Assembly (NCBI RefSeq): GCF_023517775.1
Contig: NZ_CP082904.1
Location: forward strand, 3,658,001 to 3,722,000
Reading direction: 5' to 3'
Length of the DNA stretch: 64,000 bases
DNA from: Mixta hanseatica
GTDB taxonomy: Bacteria > Pseudomonadota > Gammaproteobacteria > Enterobacterales > Enterobacteriaceae
This document shows positions 36,166 to 45,600 of the stretch, one piece after another. Below the pieces are notes generated by a model. It was not told the DNA's origin, ran no database searches, and worked only from the letters and a program-made list of their open reading frames with translations. Each line of letters starts with the position of its first letter. Position 1 is the stretch's first letter. The translations under genes and the position numbers were made by a program.

Positions 36166-37647
36166 TCATGCCAGCGCGTCCGTTACCGCACTTTCGCCGA
36201 CCAACGACGACGTTGTCTGGTTACGGCCGTTGCGTTTCGAGATAAACAGCTGCTTATCCGCAGCAGAAACCAGCTGGTTAAACGATTCGCTTACGCTATC
36301 GGTTTCAAGATTACCGCTGGCCACGCCAATACTGACGGTCACGGTCACGGCACTCCCACGCAGCACTATTTTCTGCTGCATAACGCGTTGGCGGATAGTT
36401 TCCGCGTGTTCCAGCAGCTGGCCATCGTCTAAATCGAACAGCAGTACTAAAAACTCTTCCCCGCCGAAACGGCACACTAAGCCCGCCTGCCCTACCGCCT
36501 GCTGCATACGCTGCGCAACTTCAAACAATACCGCATCGCCCGCATCATGCCCGTAGTTATCATTAATGGCTTTAAAGTAATCGATATCGATCAGCAAAAC
36601 GCCAGTCAAACGCGCGCGCAGTTCACCGTTTTTTTCCAGCTGATGTAAGCGCTCATACAGGCCTGAACGTGATAGCTGGCGAGTAAGGAAATCATGATTG
36701 GCACGCAGCGCCAGCTGATGATTGAGCTGCCTGATGGCATCCATACTAACGGCAACAATCAGCGGACTAATGGCTATCGTCGCCACACCCAGCCGCGCAG
36801 AGGCCAGATCGCCCAGCGGCAATAGTCTGTCGTCGCCCTGAATATCCATCACGCCATGCACAACCAGGATGATCTCGCTGATGCCGGTTAACAGCGTAAG
36901 TCCGCTGGTCAGCCACAGCGGATAGCCGATGGCGCACCAGATAAGCGCCGGAACGGGAAACGAGAGGCTGCCGCCGCCGCCTATCACCACCGCGGCGCCA
37001 AGCGACAGCATCAGGGCCACGATCGGTAAGCACTGTTGCCAGCGGCGCAGCGTTGAAAGCAGCGATGGCCGACGCGGCAGCGTCAACAGAAAGGGCAACA
37101 GCAGAACGCCGGTAGAGAACTGTTCGCTCAGCCAGTCGCTCCAGGCCTGCAGAAAGCGCTCGCTAATCAGCAGCCCCTGAGCCACAGCGCCCCAGCTGGC
37201 GCACACGGCTGAGGCCAGCAGGCAGGCCGGGAAGATGCTTAGCGCGCTTTTTACCCTGCCCGAGGCGTTAATCAGCCCGGGACGCTGGATCAGCATCGAG
37301 ACGGCCACCAGGATAAACAGAATATTAGCGCCGTTCAGGGTGAAGGCCGGTAGCGCCCAGCCGGAAAAAAGAGTGTCGTTGAATACCATTGCGCCGTAGC
37401 ACACCAGGTAGTAGCGCAGGCGGTGCAGCCAGGAGAAACGAACAAAGATAGCGGTCAGCAAGGCATTGATCGGCCAGAACAGCGACAGCTCCGCAGGCTG
37501 ACGTAAGTGGCTGCCAATAAAACAAAAGAACAGAGTAAAGATAAACAGAATAAGCGCGTTTTTAAGGGGTTTATCTTTATTAAGAAATGTGAATCGCATA
37601 GCCGAGCGTACCTGTTGCGTTGCTCTTGTCGTCGTCAGATCATCCAT
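36166..37647 (-). CDS. membrane diguanylate cyclase (MASE1-like sensor plus GGDEF)
   Basis: 493 residues. Eight or so hydrophobic segments fill residues 25-310, with FWPINALLTAIFVRF as a MASE1-like signature. The GGDEF domain occupies about 325-480; its catalytic loop is RFGGEEF, so cyclic-di-GMP synthesis is expected. The allosteric RxxD site five residues before the loop is absent (the segment reads GQAGLVCRF), so feedback inhibition by product may be lost. An in-frame ATG at 37597-37599 (MRFTFLNKDK) is an equally plausible start. Solitary gene; signal unknown. Confidence 0.88.
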   Translation of the reverse strand: MDDLTTTRATQQVRSAMRFTFLNKDKPLKNALILFIFTLFFCFIGSHLRQPAELSLFWPINALLTAIFVRFSWLHRLRYYLVCYGAMVFNDTLFSGWALPAFTLNGANILFILVAVSMLIQRPGLINASGRVKSALSIFPACLLASAVCASWGAVAQGLLISERFLQAWSDWLSEQFSTGVLLLPFLLTLPRRPSLLSTLRRWQQCLPIVALMLSLGAAVVIGGGGSLSFPVPALIWCAIGYPLWLTSGLTLLTGISEIILVVHGVMDIQGDDRLLPLGDLASARLGVATIAISPLIVAVSMDAIRQLNHQLALRANHDFLTRQLSRSGLYERLHQLEKNGELRARLTGVLLIDIDYFKAINDNYGHDAGDAVLFEVAQRMQQAVGQAGLVCRFGGEEFLVLLFDLDDGQLLEHAETIRQRVMQQKIVLRGSAVTVTVSIGVASGNLETDSVSESFNQLVSAADKQLFISKRNGRNQTTSSLVGESAVTDALA

Positions 37648-37828
37648 CGGCAGATCGATAAAGACGGCAGATTATCCGTAGTGCCAATGTCATTCTGGCG
37701 CAGCGGCGCATCTTATCACGGCGTGTGCCGTCGGCAGGATGAATCTTCTTCAGCCGATAAATAAAACAGGTGCCTGGGGAATGTCTGGCCTCCGCGCTCA
37801 GCAGGGAGGCCAGGCAGAAGAGTAAAGC

Positions 37829-37852
37829 GTCCCGCGCCGAATAGCGCGGGAC
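37829..37852 (-). terminator. hairpin downstream of the SulP gene
   Basis: GTCCCGCGC-N6-GCGCGGGAC, a 9-bp perfect stem about 50 bases beyond the sulP stop on the minus strand, followed there by GCTTTACTCTTCT. A second stem, CTGGCCTCC with GGAGGCCAG, lies at 37785-37813. The interval 37648-37900 shows no gene. Confidence 0.5.
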
Positions 37853-37900
37853 AGCCGTCAGGGATACGGTTTTGGCCTCTTTCTGCGATCGGCAGACGAG

Positions 37901-39376
37901 CTATTTCACCGCCACCGGCCATTGATTAAGCCGAATGCCGCGCCGCGGCGCTTTTTCACCGAAGTCTTTTAGCACCGCCTTCACGTCGGGATCGAGATAG
38001 TCCACGTTATCGTGATCGACAATTACCACGCTATTCTCCGGAATTTCATCCAACAGGTTTTGTAAACGCGGATTGTGCATAAAGGTCAGATTCTGCTGTA
38101 GACGCAGCACGTAGTGGTCATCGTAACGGGTAAGATGCATCGCATTACGATGGCTTTTATAGATGCTGTACAGAATCTGCGTGGCAATCCCTAAACCAAT
38201 ACCGGCCAGCATGCCAAAAGCGATAATGCCGACGATGGTAGTAATAAAGGGCACAAACTGCTGGGCGCCCATGCGGATTTGATCGATAAACAGGCGCGGC
38301 GTAGCCAGCTTGTAGCCGGTATACAGCAGCACCGCCGCCAGGCTCGCCAGCGGGATCACGTTGAGCAGTTCGCTGAACCACAGGCCGCATATCAGCAACA
38401 GTACGCCGTGCAGCAGGATGGATATTTTACTCTGCGCGCCCACACTGACGTTCACCGAACTGCGCACAATAACCGCAGTAATCGGCAAGGCGCCAAGAAA
38501 GCCGGCCAGCGTATTACCGATGCCCTGTGCCACCATCTCTTTGTTCGGCGACGGCGACGGATTTTGCGGACGCAGTTTATTCAGCGCCTGCTGACTTAAC
38601 AACGTTTCCAGGCTGGCGACCAACGCCAGCGTAACGGCGACAACATACACCGAGGGGTTACGCCACGCCTGCCAGTCAGGCCTTTCCAGCTCGGCGGTTA
38701 GCGCGCTGAGGCTGTCAAATTTCGGTAGTGAAATACGCGGCAGGTTGGTAATAAATTCCGGCTGGAGCCGCTCGCCGAATACGGTGGCCAGCCCGCCAAA
38801 CAGCACGGCGATCAGCGGCCCCGGGATCCAGCTTAGCGCCTTCACTTTTTTCACGACGGGGGTCGTCCAAAGCCACAAAATCAGCAGACCGACCGCGGCA
38901 ACCAGGATCGCCGATGACGAGAAACTAAACTCACCGCTAAACAGCGCACTCAGTTCGCTATCGCCGCCGGCCCCCAATGCAACCGGAATTTGCTGCATAA
39001 TCAATAAAATACCAATCGCCGCCAGCATACCTTTGATCACGCTGCCGGGCACCAGCGCAATAAAGCGCCCCGCCCGAAATAGCCCCAGCACTATCTGAAT
39101 CAGGCCCGCCAGCACCAGCGCCAGCAAAAAGGCGGAAAACGATCCTAATGACGCAATGGATGAGACCACGATAGTGACCAGGCCCGCCGCCGGGCCGCTT
39201 ACCGCAAAGCGCGATGGGCTAAAAGAGGTAACCACCAGCCCGCCAACCACACCCGTCAGCAGACCAACAAACGGTGGCAGGCCACTGGCCTGAGCAATAC
39301 CCAGACACAGTGGCAACGCCACCAGAAACACGACAAGGCCGGCAGGCAAATCCTGCCGCAGCGTCTTTAAGTTCAT
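37901..39376 (-). CDS. SulP-family anion transporter, probable bicarbonate/sulfate uptake
   Basis: 491 residues. Ten or more membrane helices to about residue 390, with the SulP signatures GLVVFLVALPLCLGIAQASG at the start and FSPSRFAVSGPAAG near 55-68. A short STAS domain closes the protein (NSVVIVDHDNVDYLDPDV). The start codon overlaps the stop of the carbonic anhydrase gene (39373-39376), so the two are translated together. Pairing with carbonic anhydrase points to bicarbonate as the substrate, as in BicA-like carriers, but sulfate or another anion is not excluded. Not the E. coli DauA orthologue by length. Confidence 0.88.
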   Translation of the reverse strand: MNLKTLRQDLPAGLVVFLVALPLCLGIAQASGLPPFVGLLTGVVGGLVVTSFSPSRFAVSGPAAGLVTIVVSSIASLGSFSAFLLALVLAGLIQIVLGLFRAGRFIALVPGSVIKGMLAAIGILLIMQQIPVALGAGGDSELSALFSGEFSFSSSAILVAAVGLLILWLWTTPVVKKVKALSWIPGPLIAVLFGGLATVFGERLQPEFITNLPRISLPKFDSLSALTAELERPDWQAWRNPSVYVVAVTLALVASLETLLSQQALNKLRPQNPSPSPNKEMVAQGIGNTLAGFLGALPITAVIVRSSVNVSVGAQSKISILLHGVLLLICGLWFSELLNVIPLASLAAVLLYTGYKLATPRLFIDQIRMGAQQFVPFITTIVGIIAFGMLAGIGLGIATQILYSIYKSHRNAMHLTRYDDHYVLRLQQNLTFMHNPRLQNLLDEIPENSVVIVDHDNVDYLDPDVKAVLKDFGEKAPRRGIRLNQWPVAVK

Positions 39377-40017
39377 GACGATGTTTCCTCTGCAGATTGC
39401 TGAATTAACTCGGTTAAGTGTCCTGACTGCAGATCATAAACGCAGCCGAACAGATCCAGTTCTTTACCGCTACGCCAGGCCTGCAGCACCGGAGCGCTGA
39501 CGGCCAGGGTAGCAAACTGCGCCAGCACATTGGCTTCGACCAGCTGGTTGTGGCGCGCGCTGTCTGTCTCTCCAGCGGCATGAAACGCCGTCAATCCTTC
39601 GGCCAGCGCTTTACGCAGGGCGGCAATACGTCGCGACAGCGGGGAATCTTCCTGCGCCAGCGGGCTTTCCGGCAGCGCGACGGCAGCCTGTACGCCGCCA
39701 CAGCCATAATGTCCGCACAGCACAATGCGTTTTACCTCAAGGTACTCCAGCGCATATTGCAGTACGCTCATAAAATTATCGTCATCGGTTAACACCATAT
39801 TGGCGATATTACGATGCACAAATAGTTCGCCTGGATCGGCGCCGGTTAACACCTCCGCCGGTACGCGGCTATCAGAACAGCCAATCCACAGTGAGTGTGG
39901 CTTTTGCTGATGTAAATAGCGTTCAAAATAGCGAGGGTTACGCTGCGTTTTTTGTAATGCCCAACTACGGTTTTTCGCTAACAGGGGTTTCAGGGTCGTC
40001 AAAATCGTCGTCTCCAT
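39373..40017 (-). CDS. beta-class carbonic anhydrase
   Basis: 214 residues from the start chosen. Zinc ligands are visible: CSDSR (Cys and Asp-Arg dyad, about residue 46) and HYGCGGV (His and Cys, about 102-105). The enzyme interconverts CO2 and bicarbonate. It is the upstream gene of a two-gene unit, overlapping the SulP transporter by four bases, so it likely supplies or uses the transported bicarbonate. Start choice is uncertain: the ATG at 40015-40017 (METTILTT) gives the family-like N-terminus, and an in-frame ATG at 40059 adds 14 residues; neither has a good ribosome site. Confidence 0.88.
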   Translation of the reverse strand: METTILTTLKPLLAKNRSWALQKTQRNPRYFERYLHQQKPHSLWIGCSDSRVPAEVLTGADPGELFVHRNIANMVLTDDDNFMSVLQYALEYLEVKRIVLCGHYGCGGVQAAVALPESPLAQEDSPLSRRIAALRKALAEGLTAFHAAGETDSARHNQLVEANVLAQFATLAVSAPVLQAWRSGKELDLFGCVYDLQSGHLTELIQQSAEETSS

Positions 40018-40672
40018 TCGGATAAATACAGGCAAACCTGGGCGACAGTTAAACTTCATCAGGAATTACCGGAAAGCTTAAATTAAAGCGCCGGTAAAAT
40101 AAGCAGTACCACTGTTTATAATAATTAACGGATCGCGAAAAAACAATTACAAGGCCAGAAAGCAAAATGTAATTTTATCTAAAGGCAATGTATAATATGG
40201 GTAAATGAGATTATTACTCATTGCCAGGTAATCATAAAAAAACCAAATAAAAAACAATAGCATACATTTGAAATCAATATCATTATACATCAAACAGCAC
40301 TAATTATCTGCTGTTTGAAAGGTTATAAAAAATAGACGCTCATCTCATTAGTAGTATTGCATCTCAATTTTTAATAGCTTTATCTCATCTTATTTGTCAT
40401 AAGAAAAAACGATGAAAGGATAATAAATGGCGGCCCTGTTGGGCTGCGCAACAGAAAATAATAACGCGCGCAACTACAATGCATTTATTCGCTCAGCTAT
40501 GTAAGGTCATATTCTCCTTTGCCATAACCCTGGTGGTTGCCTTAAACACTTTGCGTTTATTTACCTAAAGCCGCGCTAAAAATTATCAGCAAGCCCAGGT
40601 AGCCATCGCCAGCGGCATCCTGTTTAATGACGGATATCGCTGGTCAGACGCTGTTCCCTGTAAGGATGATCG
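40018..40672. other. AT-rich gap of about 650 bases without a firm gene
   Basis: Markedly AT-rich, especially 40080-40430, with runs of A and T typical of H-NS-bound or promoter DNA. The only coding hint is a 29-codon frame at 40479-40568 encoding MHLFAQLCKVIFSFAITLVV then ALNTLRLFT, a single membrane helix, but it lacks a ribosome site. Promoters for the carbonic anhydrase/SulP unit (leftward) and for the PgeF-like gene (rightward) must lie here. Confidence 0.5.
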
Positions 40673-41401
40673 ATGCAAAATGCCAATAATGTTCGTACCT
40701 CTGCGTTGCTTGCTTCGCTTGGCTGGCTGGAGCATGCTTTTTTGCCGGCGGGAATGGCGCCGCCCGAGGAGGCTGCCTGTGGACATCAACGACACAGCCC
40801 GACAGTAGTGATGTCTGAAGCCGCATTCCCGCGTAAACAGTGCGAAGCGGACGGGGTGATCGCTACGGGTTCGCGCCCGGTCGCCGTTTATACCGCCGAT
40901 TGTCTGCCGGTATTGATTGCCGATACGCGGCATCATCATGTTGCAGCGGTACATGCAGGGTTAAAGGGCGCGCTGGCTGGCGTGCTGTCGCAGGCGGTGA
41001 ATCGGTTATGCGCATTAGGCGCTACCCGTGACAGCCTGTTTGTGGCGATTGGCCCGGCAATTGCGCCCTGCTGCTACGAACTTGGTGAGGATATGTTGCG
41101 TACCATTACCGCTAATCCGCGTGTTACCGCCCCGCAATGGTCATCTACGCAGCCGGTTAACCCGCATGCGGTTCGCCCACAGGCCCGGGCAACTAATCAG
41201 GGGATTTGGTTTGATCTGCCGGCGTTAGGGCAACAAATGCTGTTGGATATGAAAATCCCGGCAGCACAAATAGAAGTGCTGCCGGTGTGTACTTACTGCA
41301 GCGCTGAGTCGCAATCCAGCTATCGGCGGAACGGGCATTTTTCTGACGGCTATGCCCTACGTTATTCCTGGATCCAGCGCCGGGCATCATCGCAGCCTTG
41401 A
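40673..41401 (+). CDS. PgeF/YfiH-family (multicopper polyphenol oxidase-like) paralogue, shortened N-lobe
   Basis: 242 residues. The family core is clear: YTADCLPVL (catalytic Cys), AAVHAGLKGALAGV (catalytic His; relatives have HAGWRG), GPAIAPCCYELG and CTYCSAE-x-SYRRNG near the end. A further His is available in CGHQRHSPTVV, corresponding to the QVHG segment. Compared with PgeF (E. coli YfiH, 243 residues) about 35-40 residues are missing between the first strand and QVHG (the LNL-x-H-x-GD ... NR block), while the total length is kept by longer loops. PgeF hydrolyses mis-made L-Ser peptidoglycan precursors. The normal yfiH next to rluD is not here, so this is likely a second, divergent copy. 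Confidence 0.8.
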   Translation: MQNANNVRTSALLASLGWLEHAFLPAGMAPPEEAACGHQRHSPTVVMSEAAFPRKQCEADGVIATGSRPVAVYTADCLPVLIADTRHHHVAAVHAGLKGALAGVLSQAVNRLCALGATRDSLFVAIGPAIAPCCYELGEDMLRTITANPRVTAPQWSSTQPVNPHAVRPQARATNQGIWFDLPALGQQMLLDMKIPAAQIEVLPVCTYCSAESQSSYRRNGHFSDGYALRYSWIQRRASSQP

Positions 41402-41460
41402 AAGCGTAAACGAATATAGCGCCCGGTTCGCTGGGCGGCGTTAGCCCATGCGAAAAGTGG

Positions 41461-42162
41461 TCAGGATCGTGACAGTAAATCGTTACTGTATTTAAACAGT
41501 TCACTATCGGAACGCAGTCCCAGCTTCCTTAATGCCGACTGCTTTTGTCCGCTTACGGTTTTGCGGCTGCGTTTAAATTTAACGGCAATTTGCGAAACGC
41601 TCATGCCGTTAAGAAAACAACGGATCACTTCCACTTCGCGCGGACTGAGCAGCTTCACCTTTTCATACAGGGTGCCCTTTTGATGATTTCCTGTCAGCGG
41701 GTTTCTCAGTTCTTCATGAATGACATACAAATCTTCAACTTCATAGGCCATATCGCGAGAAAGCCAGTTCCGCCCCTGGCCGACCTGACGAATCGCCTGG
41801 ATCATTTCGTTCATATCCTGGCTCTTGCCAATAAAACCTTTCACCCCGGCATTGAGCACCATTTTTACTACCGCCGGGCTTTCCATCGCCGAGGAGATAA
41901 GGATATTTAAGCGGGGGTAGTGATTACGTAACTGTTTGATTAGTGCCAGGCCGTCCAGCTCTTTTTCGCCTAATAAGAAATCAAGCACTAACACATCAAG
42001 CTGTAAATCCGGCAGCTCGGTAAACAGTTGCTGACTGGAGCCAAAAGCCTTAACCAACATCATATCCGGCTCAGCGTTGATACAAATATCAAACGCCGTG
42101 CGAATCATAGGATGATCGTCCAGTAGCGCTACCCGTAAAGGCCGGGCGATCGTTTTCGTCAT
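41461..42162 (-). CDS. LuxR/NarL-type response regulator, partner of the BvgS-like kinase
   Basis: 233 residues. The receiver domain has the acidic pair D15-D16 (LLDDHP), phosphoacceptor D61 (LVLDFLLGEKELDG), a Ser in ISSAMES and Lys in GFIGKS. The LuxR-type helix-turn-helix is at about 165-225 (LSPREVEVIRCFLNGMSVSQ and SRKTVSGQKQSALRKLG). The ATG at 42160-42162 has AAGGAG upstream. It is divergent from the hybrid kinase gene and probably receives phosphate from its Hpt domain, like EvgA or BvgA. In EvgAS and BvgAS the two genes lie in one operon, so the divergent layout is a variant. Confidence 0.88.
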   Translation of the reverse strand: MTKTIARPLRVALLDDHPMIRTAFDICINAEPDMMLVKAFGSSQQLFTELPDLQLDVLVLDFLLGEKELDGLALIKQLRNHYPRLNILISSAMESPAVVKMVLNAGVKGFIGKSQDMNEMIQAIRQVGQGRNWLSRDMAYEVEDLYVIHEELRNPLTGNHQKGTLYEKVKLLSPREVEVIRCFLNGMSVSQIAVKFKRSRKTVSGQKQSALRKLGLRSDSELFKYSNDLLSRS

Positions 42163-42677
42163 CTCTTCACTCCTTGAATTATTTACCGATGAGTACGCGC
42201 ATAAATTAATATGTTCCGCGCCGTCAGAAGACGGCATAAAGGCTTGGTCAGATTTTATTAACCTCTGTCGTTATCGTTTTCATTATTTAATGCGCTTTCT
42301 ATCCTTCCCTGATTGAGTCGACTCGCATAGCCGTAACGTAATAGATTAATTCTGCTCTCTGGTCTCAACTTACCCTGTGGGCGCAACGTCTTAAACAAGG
42401 TATGGAAACCTGAGACAATTCCTGATACTTTTAGCATAAAAATAAAGGTTCTGATAGCCTGTTTCACCCGCAGCGCCAGAGGATGCCATGAGAAATAAAC
42501 ATTGCTACTTAATACAAGAAATGTCTCAAAATAAATAACAGATGATAAATGTCCTGTTTTTTAGGTGGAAAAAAACCTATCATCCTCAGTAAAGTCGTAA
42601 ATAAAAAACTATCCTGTATAAGAAGTTACTTCCCGCCAATTTTATATTTGTCATGTAAAGCATTCAGGACGACGCTA
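42163..42677. other. 515-base divergent control region between the response regulator and hybrid kinase genes
   Basis: AT-rich toward the kinase gene. A minus-strand frame of 69 codons (42258-42467, GTG start, no ribosome site) and an in-frame extension of the kinase gene to 42549 are present but unsupported. No strong terminator or repeat is visible. It should hold promoters in both directions and probably binding sites of the regulator. Confidence 0.5.
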
Positions 42678-45600
42678 ATGATAAAAAGGAATTTATATTT
42701 TTACCTTGTATTATTTATTATTAATAGCCCGGCCCTTGCCCAATTACCACAATTAGAACTGCAGGTGCATACGGACATTGTGCTACCGCCCAAAGAAGAG
42801 TTAAAACAATTAAACACTATTAATTATCCCCGACGACTGCGCGTCGGCGTGCCGGGCTCTCCACGTCCTCCGGTTTATAACAATATGGACTCCGGGAAGT
42901 TAGCCGGCATTGCCGCTGACTATCTTGCCGCTCTGCAAAAGATGCTGGATGTTGAACTGCAGATTATCCCTTACGCTACGCCAGCAGAGGCGATTCAGGC
43001 GCTCAGGAAGCAGCAGCTGGAGTTGCTGGCCTTTTATAATCCGCATCTGCATGGTACCAAAGGCATTATTAACACGCCTTCCTGGCTGCTGGACCGTCCC
43101 GTTATTGCGCAGAACGACCGCGCGCCGGTAAACATTAACAGCGCCGTACAGCCGATGATCGCCTGGGCCGAAGCGCCAGAATTTGGTCAGCAGCTTCAAC
43201 GCGACTTTCCCCACGCCCGCCTGAAGCATTATCGCGATGCGGAACTGGCGCTGGCCGCCGTCGCCTATGGCCAGGCCGATGCGATGTGGGGCAGCGCCGC
43301 CAGCATTGAGTTTATTCGCCGCTATGGCTACAGCGGACGCATTAACCTGAGCGCCAGCCGTTCCGTGCCTGATATGGACCTCTCTTTTGGCGTCTCCGCG
43401 GCGCAACCGCAGCTGGCTGAAGCGATTGATATTGCGCTGCAGCATATTCCGCTGGCGGGCCGTCTGCGCATCGCCACCAACTGGGGACTCGACTCTACCT
43501 TTGTCCTGAAGGCCAATCCGCTGCTGCTTAATGCAGAAGATGAAATTTGGCTGCGCCAGCATCCGGTGATCCCCGTGGTGCCAAACTGGCATATCGCTCC
43601 GCTTTCAATGATGAATGATGATAATCAGCCAACCGGGATTGAAGCGGAGCTTCTACAGCTAATCAGTGAAAGAACCGGGGTTAAATTCGTTTATCCCGAA
43701 TCTTTCGCCACCAGAGACAGTAATGTTCTTGCGCTTCAGCTGGGCGAACTGCAGCCGGAACGTCCCGATCCTCATATGATTTATTCGCGCCCCTATATCG
43801 TCACGCCGTGGGTGCTGGTGCAGAGAAATAATGATGATCCAGCCTGGACGCTGTCAGCAATGTCGGGTAAAAGCGTGGCCATTGAAAAACGCAGCCCCAT
43901 GCGCGCATGGATAGAACAACGTTATCCCGGCAATAAAATTCGTTTAACAGAAAGCGCGCAGCAGGCGTTTGAGCTGCTGGCGAAGGGCGAAGTGGATGCC
44001 ATTATTCAACCCAAGCTGATCGCTGATTATCAACTCAATAATCATTATGCCGGACATCTTAGGATCAGCCGCACCCTGAGCGATAAGCCTGCGCGCTTTG
44101 TTATGGCTACCCAGGCTGAAAACCTGGAGCTTATGCATATTATTGACAAGGCGCTGTTGGATATATCGCGCGAGACGCGGGAAAAAATAGTGCTGTACTG
44201 GCAAAACGCCCGCCACGTCGACAGCAATAATTACTGGCAATATTACCGCGGCACCATTATTAAAATCACGCTGGGAGCCGGTCTGCTTACGCTATTGGTA
44301 TTACTGTGGAACCGCCACCTGCAACGCGTTATTCGCGAGCGCACCCGCGCAGAACAGACGTTAAAAAATCAGTTAACCTTTACCAATACGCTGTTTGATG
44401 AATCTCCGGTGGTGATGTATGTTCGCGATCGCCAGATGCGTCTGTTGCACTGCAATAAGGCTTACGTCGACTTTCTGGATAGGCCGCGCGAACAGCTGCT
44501 GGGCACCACGCTTGAGGCGCTGCCGGCAGGGTTTGTCATCAATCAGCGCTTTCAGGAAATTTACGCACAGACCTTCGTAGAAGGAAAGCCGCTGGTGCAG
44601 GATCTACAGCTGCACTATCAGGGACGCGACTATTACACGCTGCACTGGGCGCTGCCCTATCGCGATCATGCGGACAATATTGTCGGCGTGATTGGCGGCT
44701 GGCTGGATATTACCGAACGCTATGAGCTGCTTACCGCACTGGAAAAAGCCAAAGAGGAAGCCGATCGCGCTAATGAGTTCAAAAGCCGCTTTCTGGCGCA
44801 TACCAGTCACGATATACGCACTCAGCTACATGCCATTATTGGCCTGCTGGAGCTGGAGATGCGCGATTCATCACGGCCGCTTGGGCAAAATATTTCCGCC
44901 GCCTATGAATCTGCCACCACCCTGCAAAATCTGATCGGCAATGTGCTGGATTTATCGAAAATCGAATCGGGCGTTTTAGAGCCGGAACCGACGCCTACTA
45001 ACCTGGTAACGGTAGTGGAACAGCTCTTTGCCCTGTTTCACAGCAAGGCCGAGGCGTGCGGCCTGACATTTAACAAGGCTATCAGCGTGGCGCATCCCTG
45101 CGTACTGCTTGATGCCACCATGTTTAACCAGATCGTCGCTAATTTACTCAGCAACGCGCTGAAATTTACCCATGCGGGTAAAGTCGAGATCGCCCTCTAT
45201 CAGCTGCCAGATGCCAGCAAGCTGGCGGATAAGCGCGGCAGCTATATTCTGAAGGTGAGCGATACCGGCTGCGGCATTAGCCCTCACGAACTGCATAAAA
45301 TCTTCGATCCTTTCGTTCAGGCCGGCGATCGGAAAAGCCAGCAGGTGGGTACCGGCCTCGGCCTGAGCATTTGCCGCCATCTGGCGCATTTGCTGGGTGG
45401 TGAGATCAGCGTCGAAAGTGAGTCCGATGCCGGCTCCGTTTTTAGCTTTAGCTTTTGCGCGCCGCTATGCGAGGAGACCGCAAAAGAGGGCCTGCCAGGC
45501 GGGCAGCACGGCCACGGCCGCGCTATGTGCATTCTGGTCGTGGAAGATCATGCCCCAAATCGCCTGTTGCTGACGCAGCAGTTGAAATACCTGGGTCACC

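Noticed and set aside
42258-42467. 69-codon minus-strand frame between the response regulator and the hybrid kinase
   Set aside because: GTG start without a ribosome site, no recognisable family, and it lies in an AT-rich control region; not enough support to call a gene.
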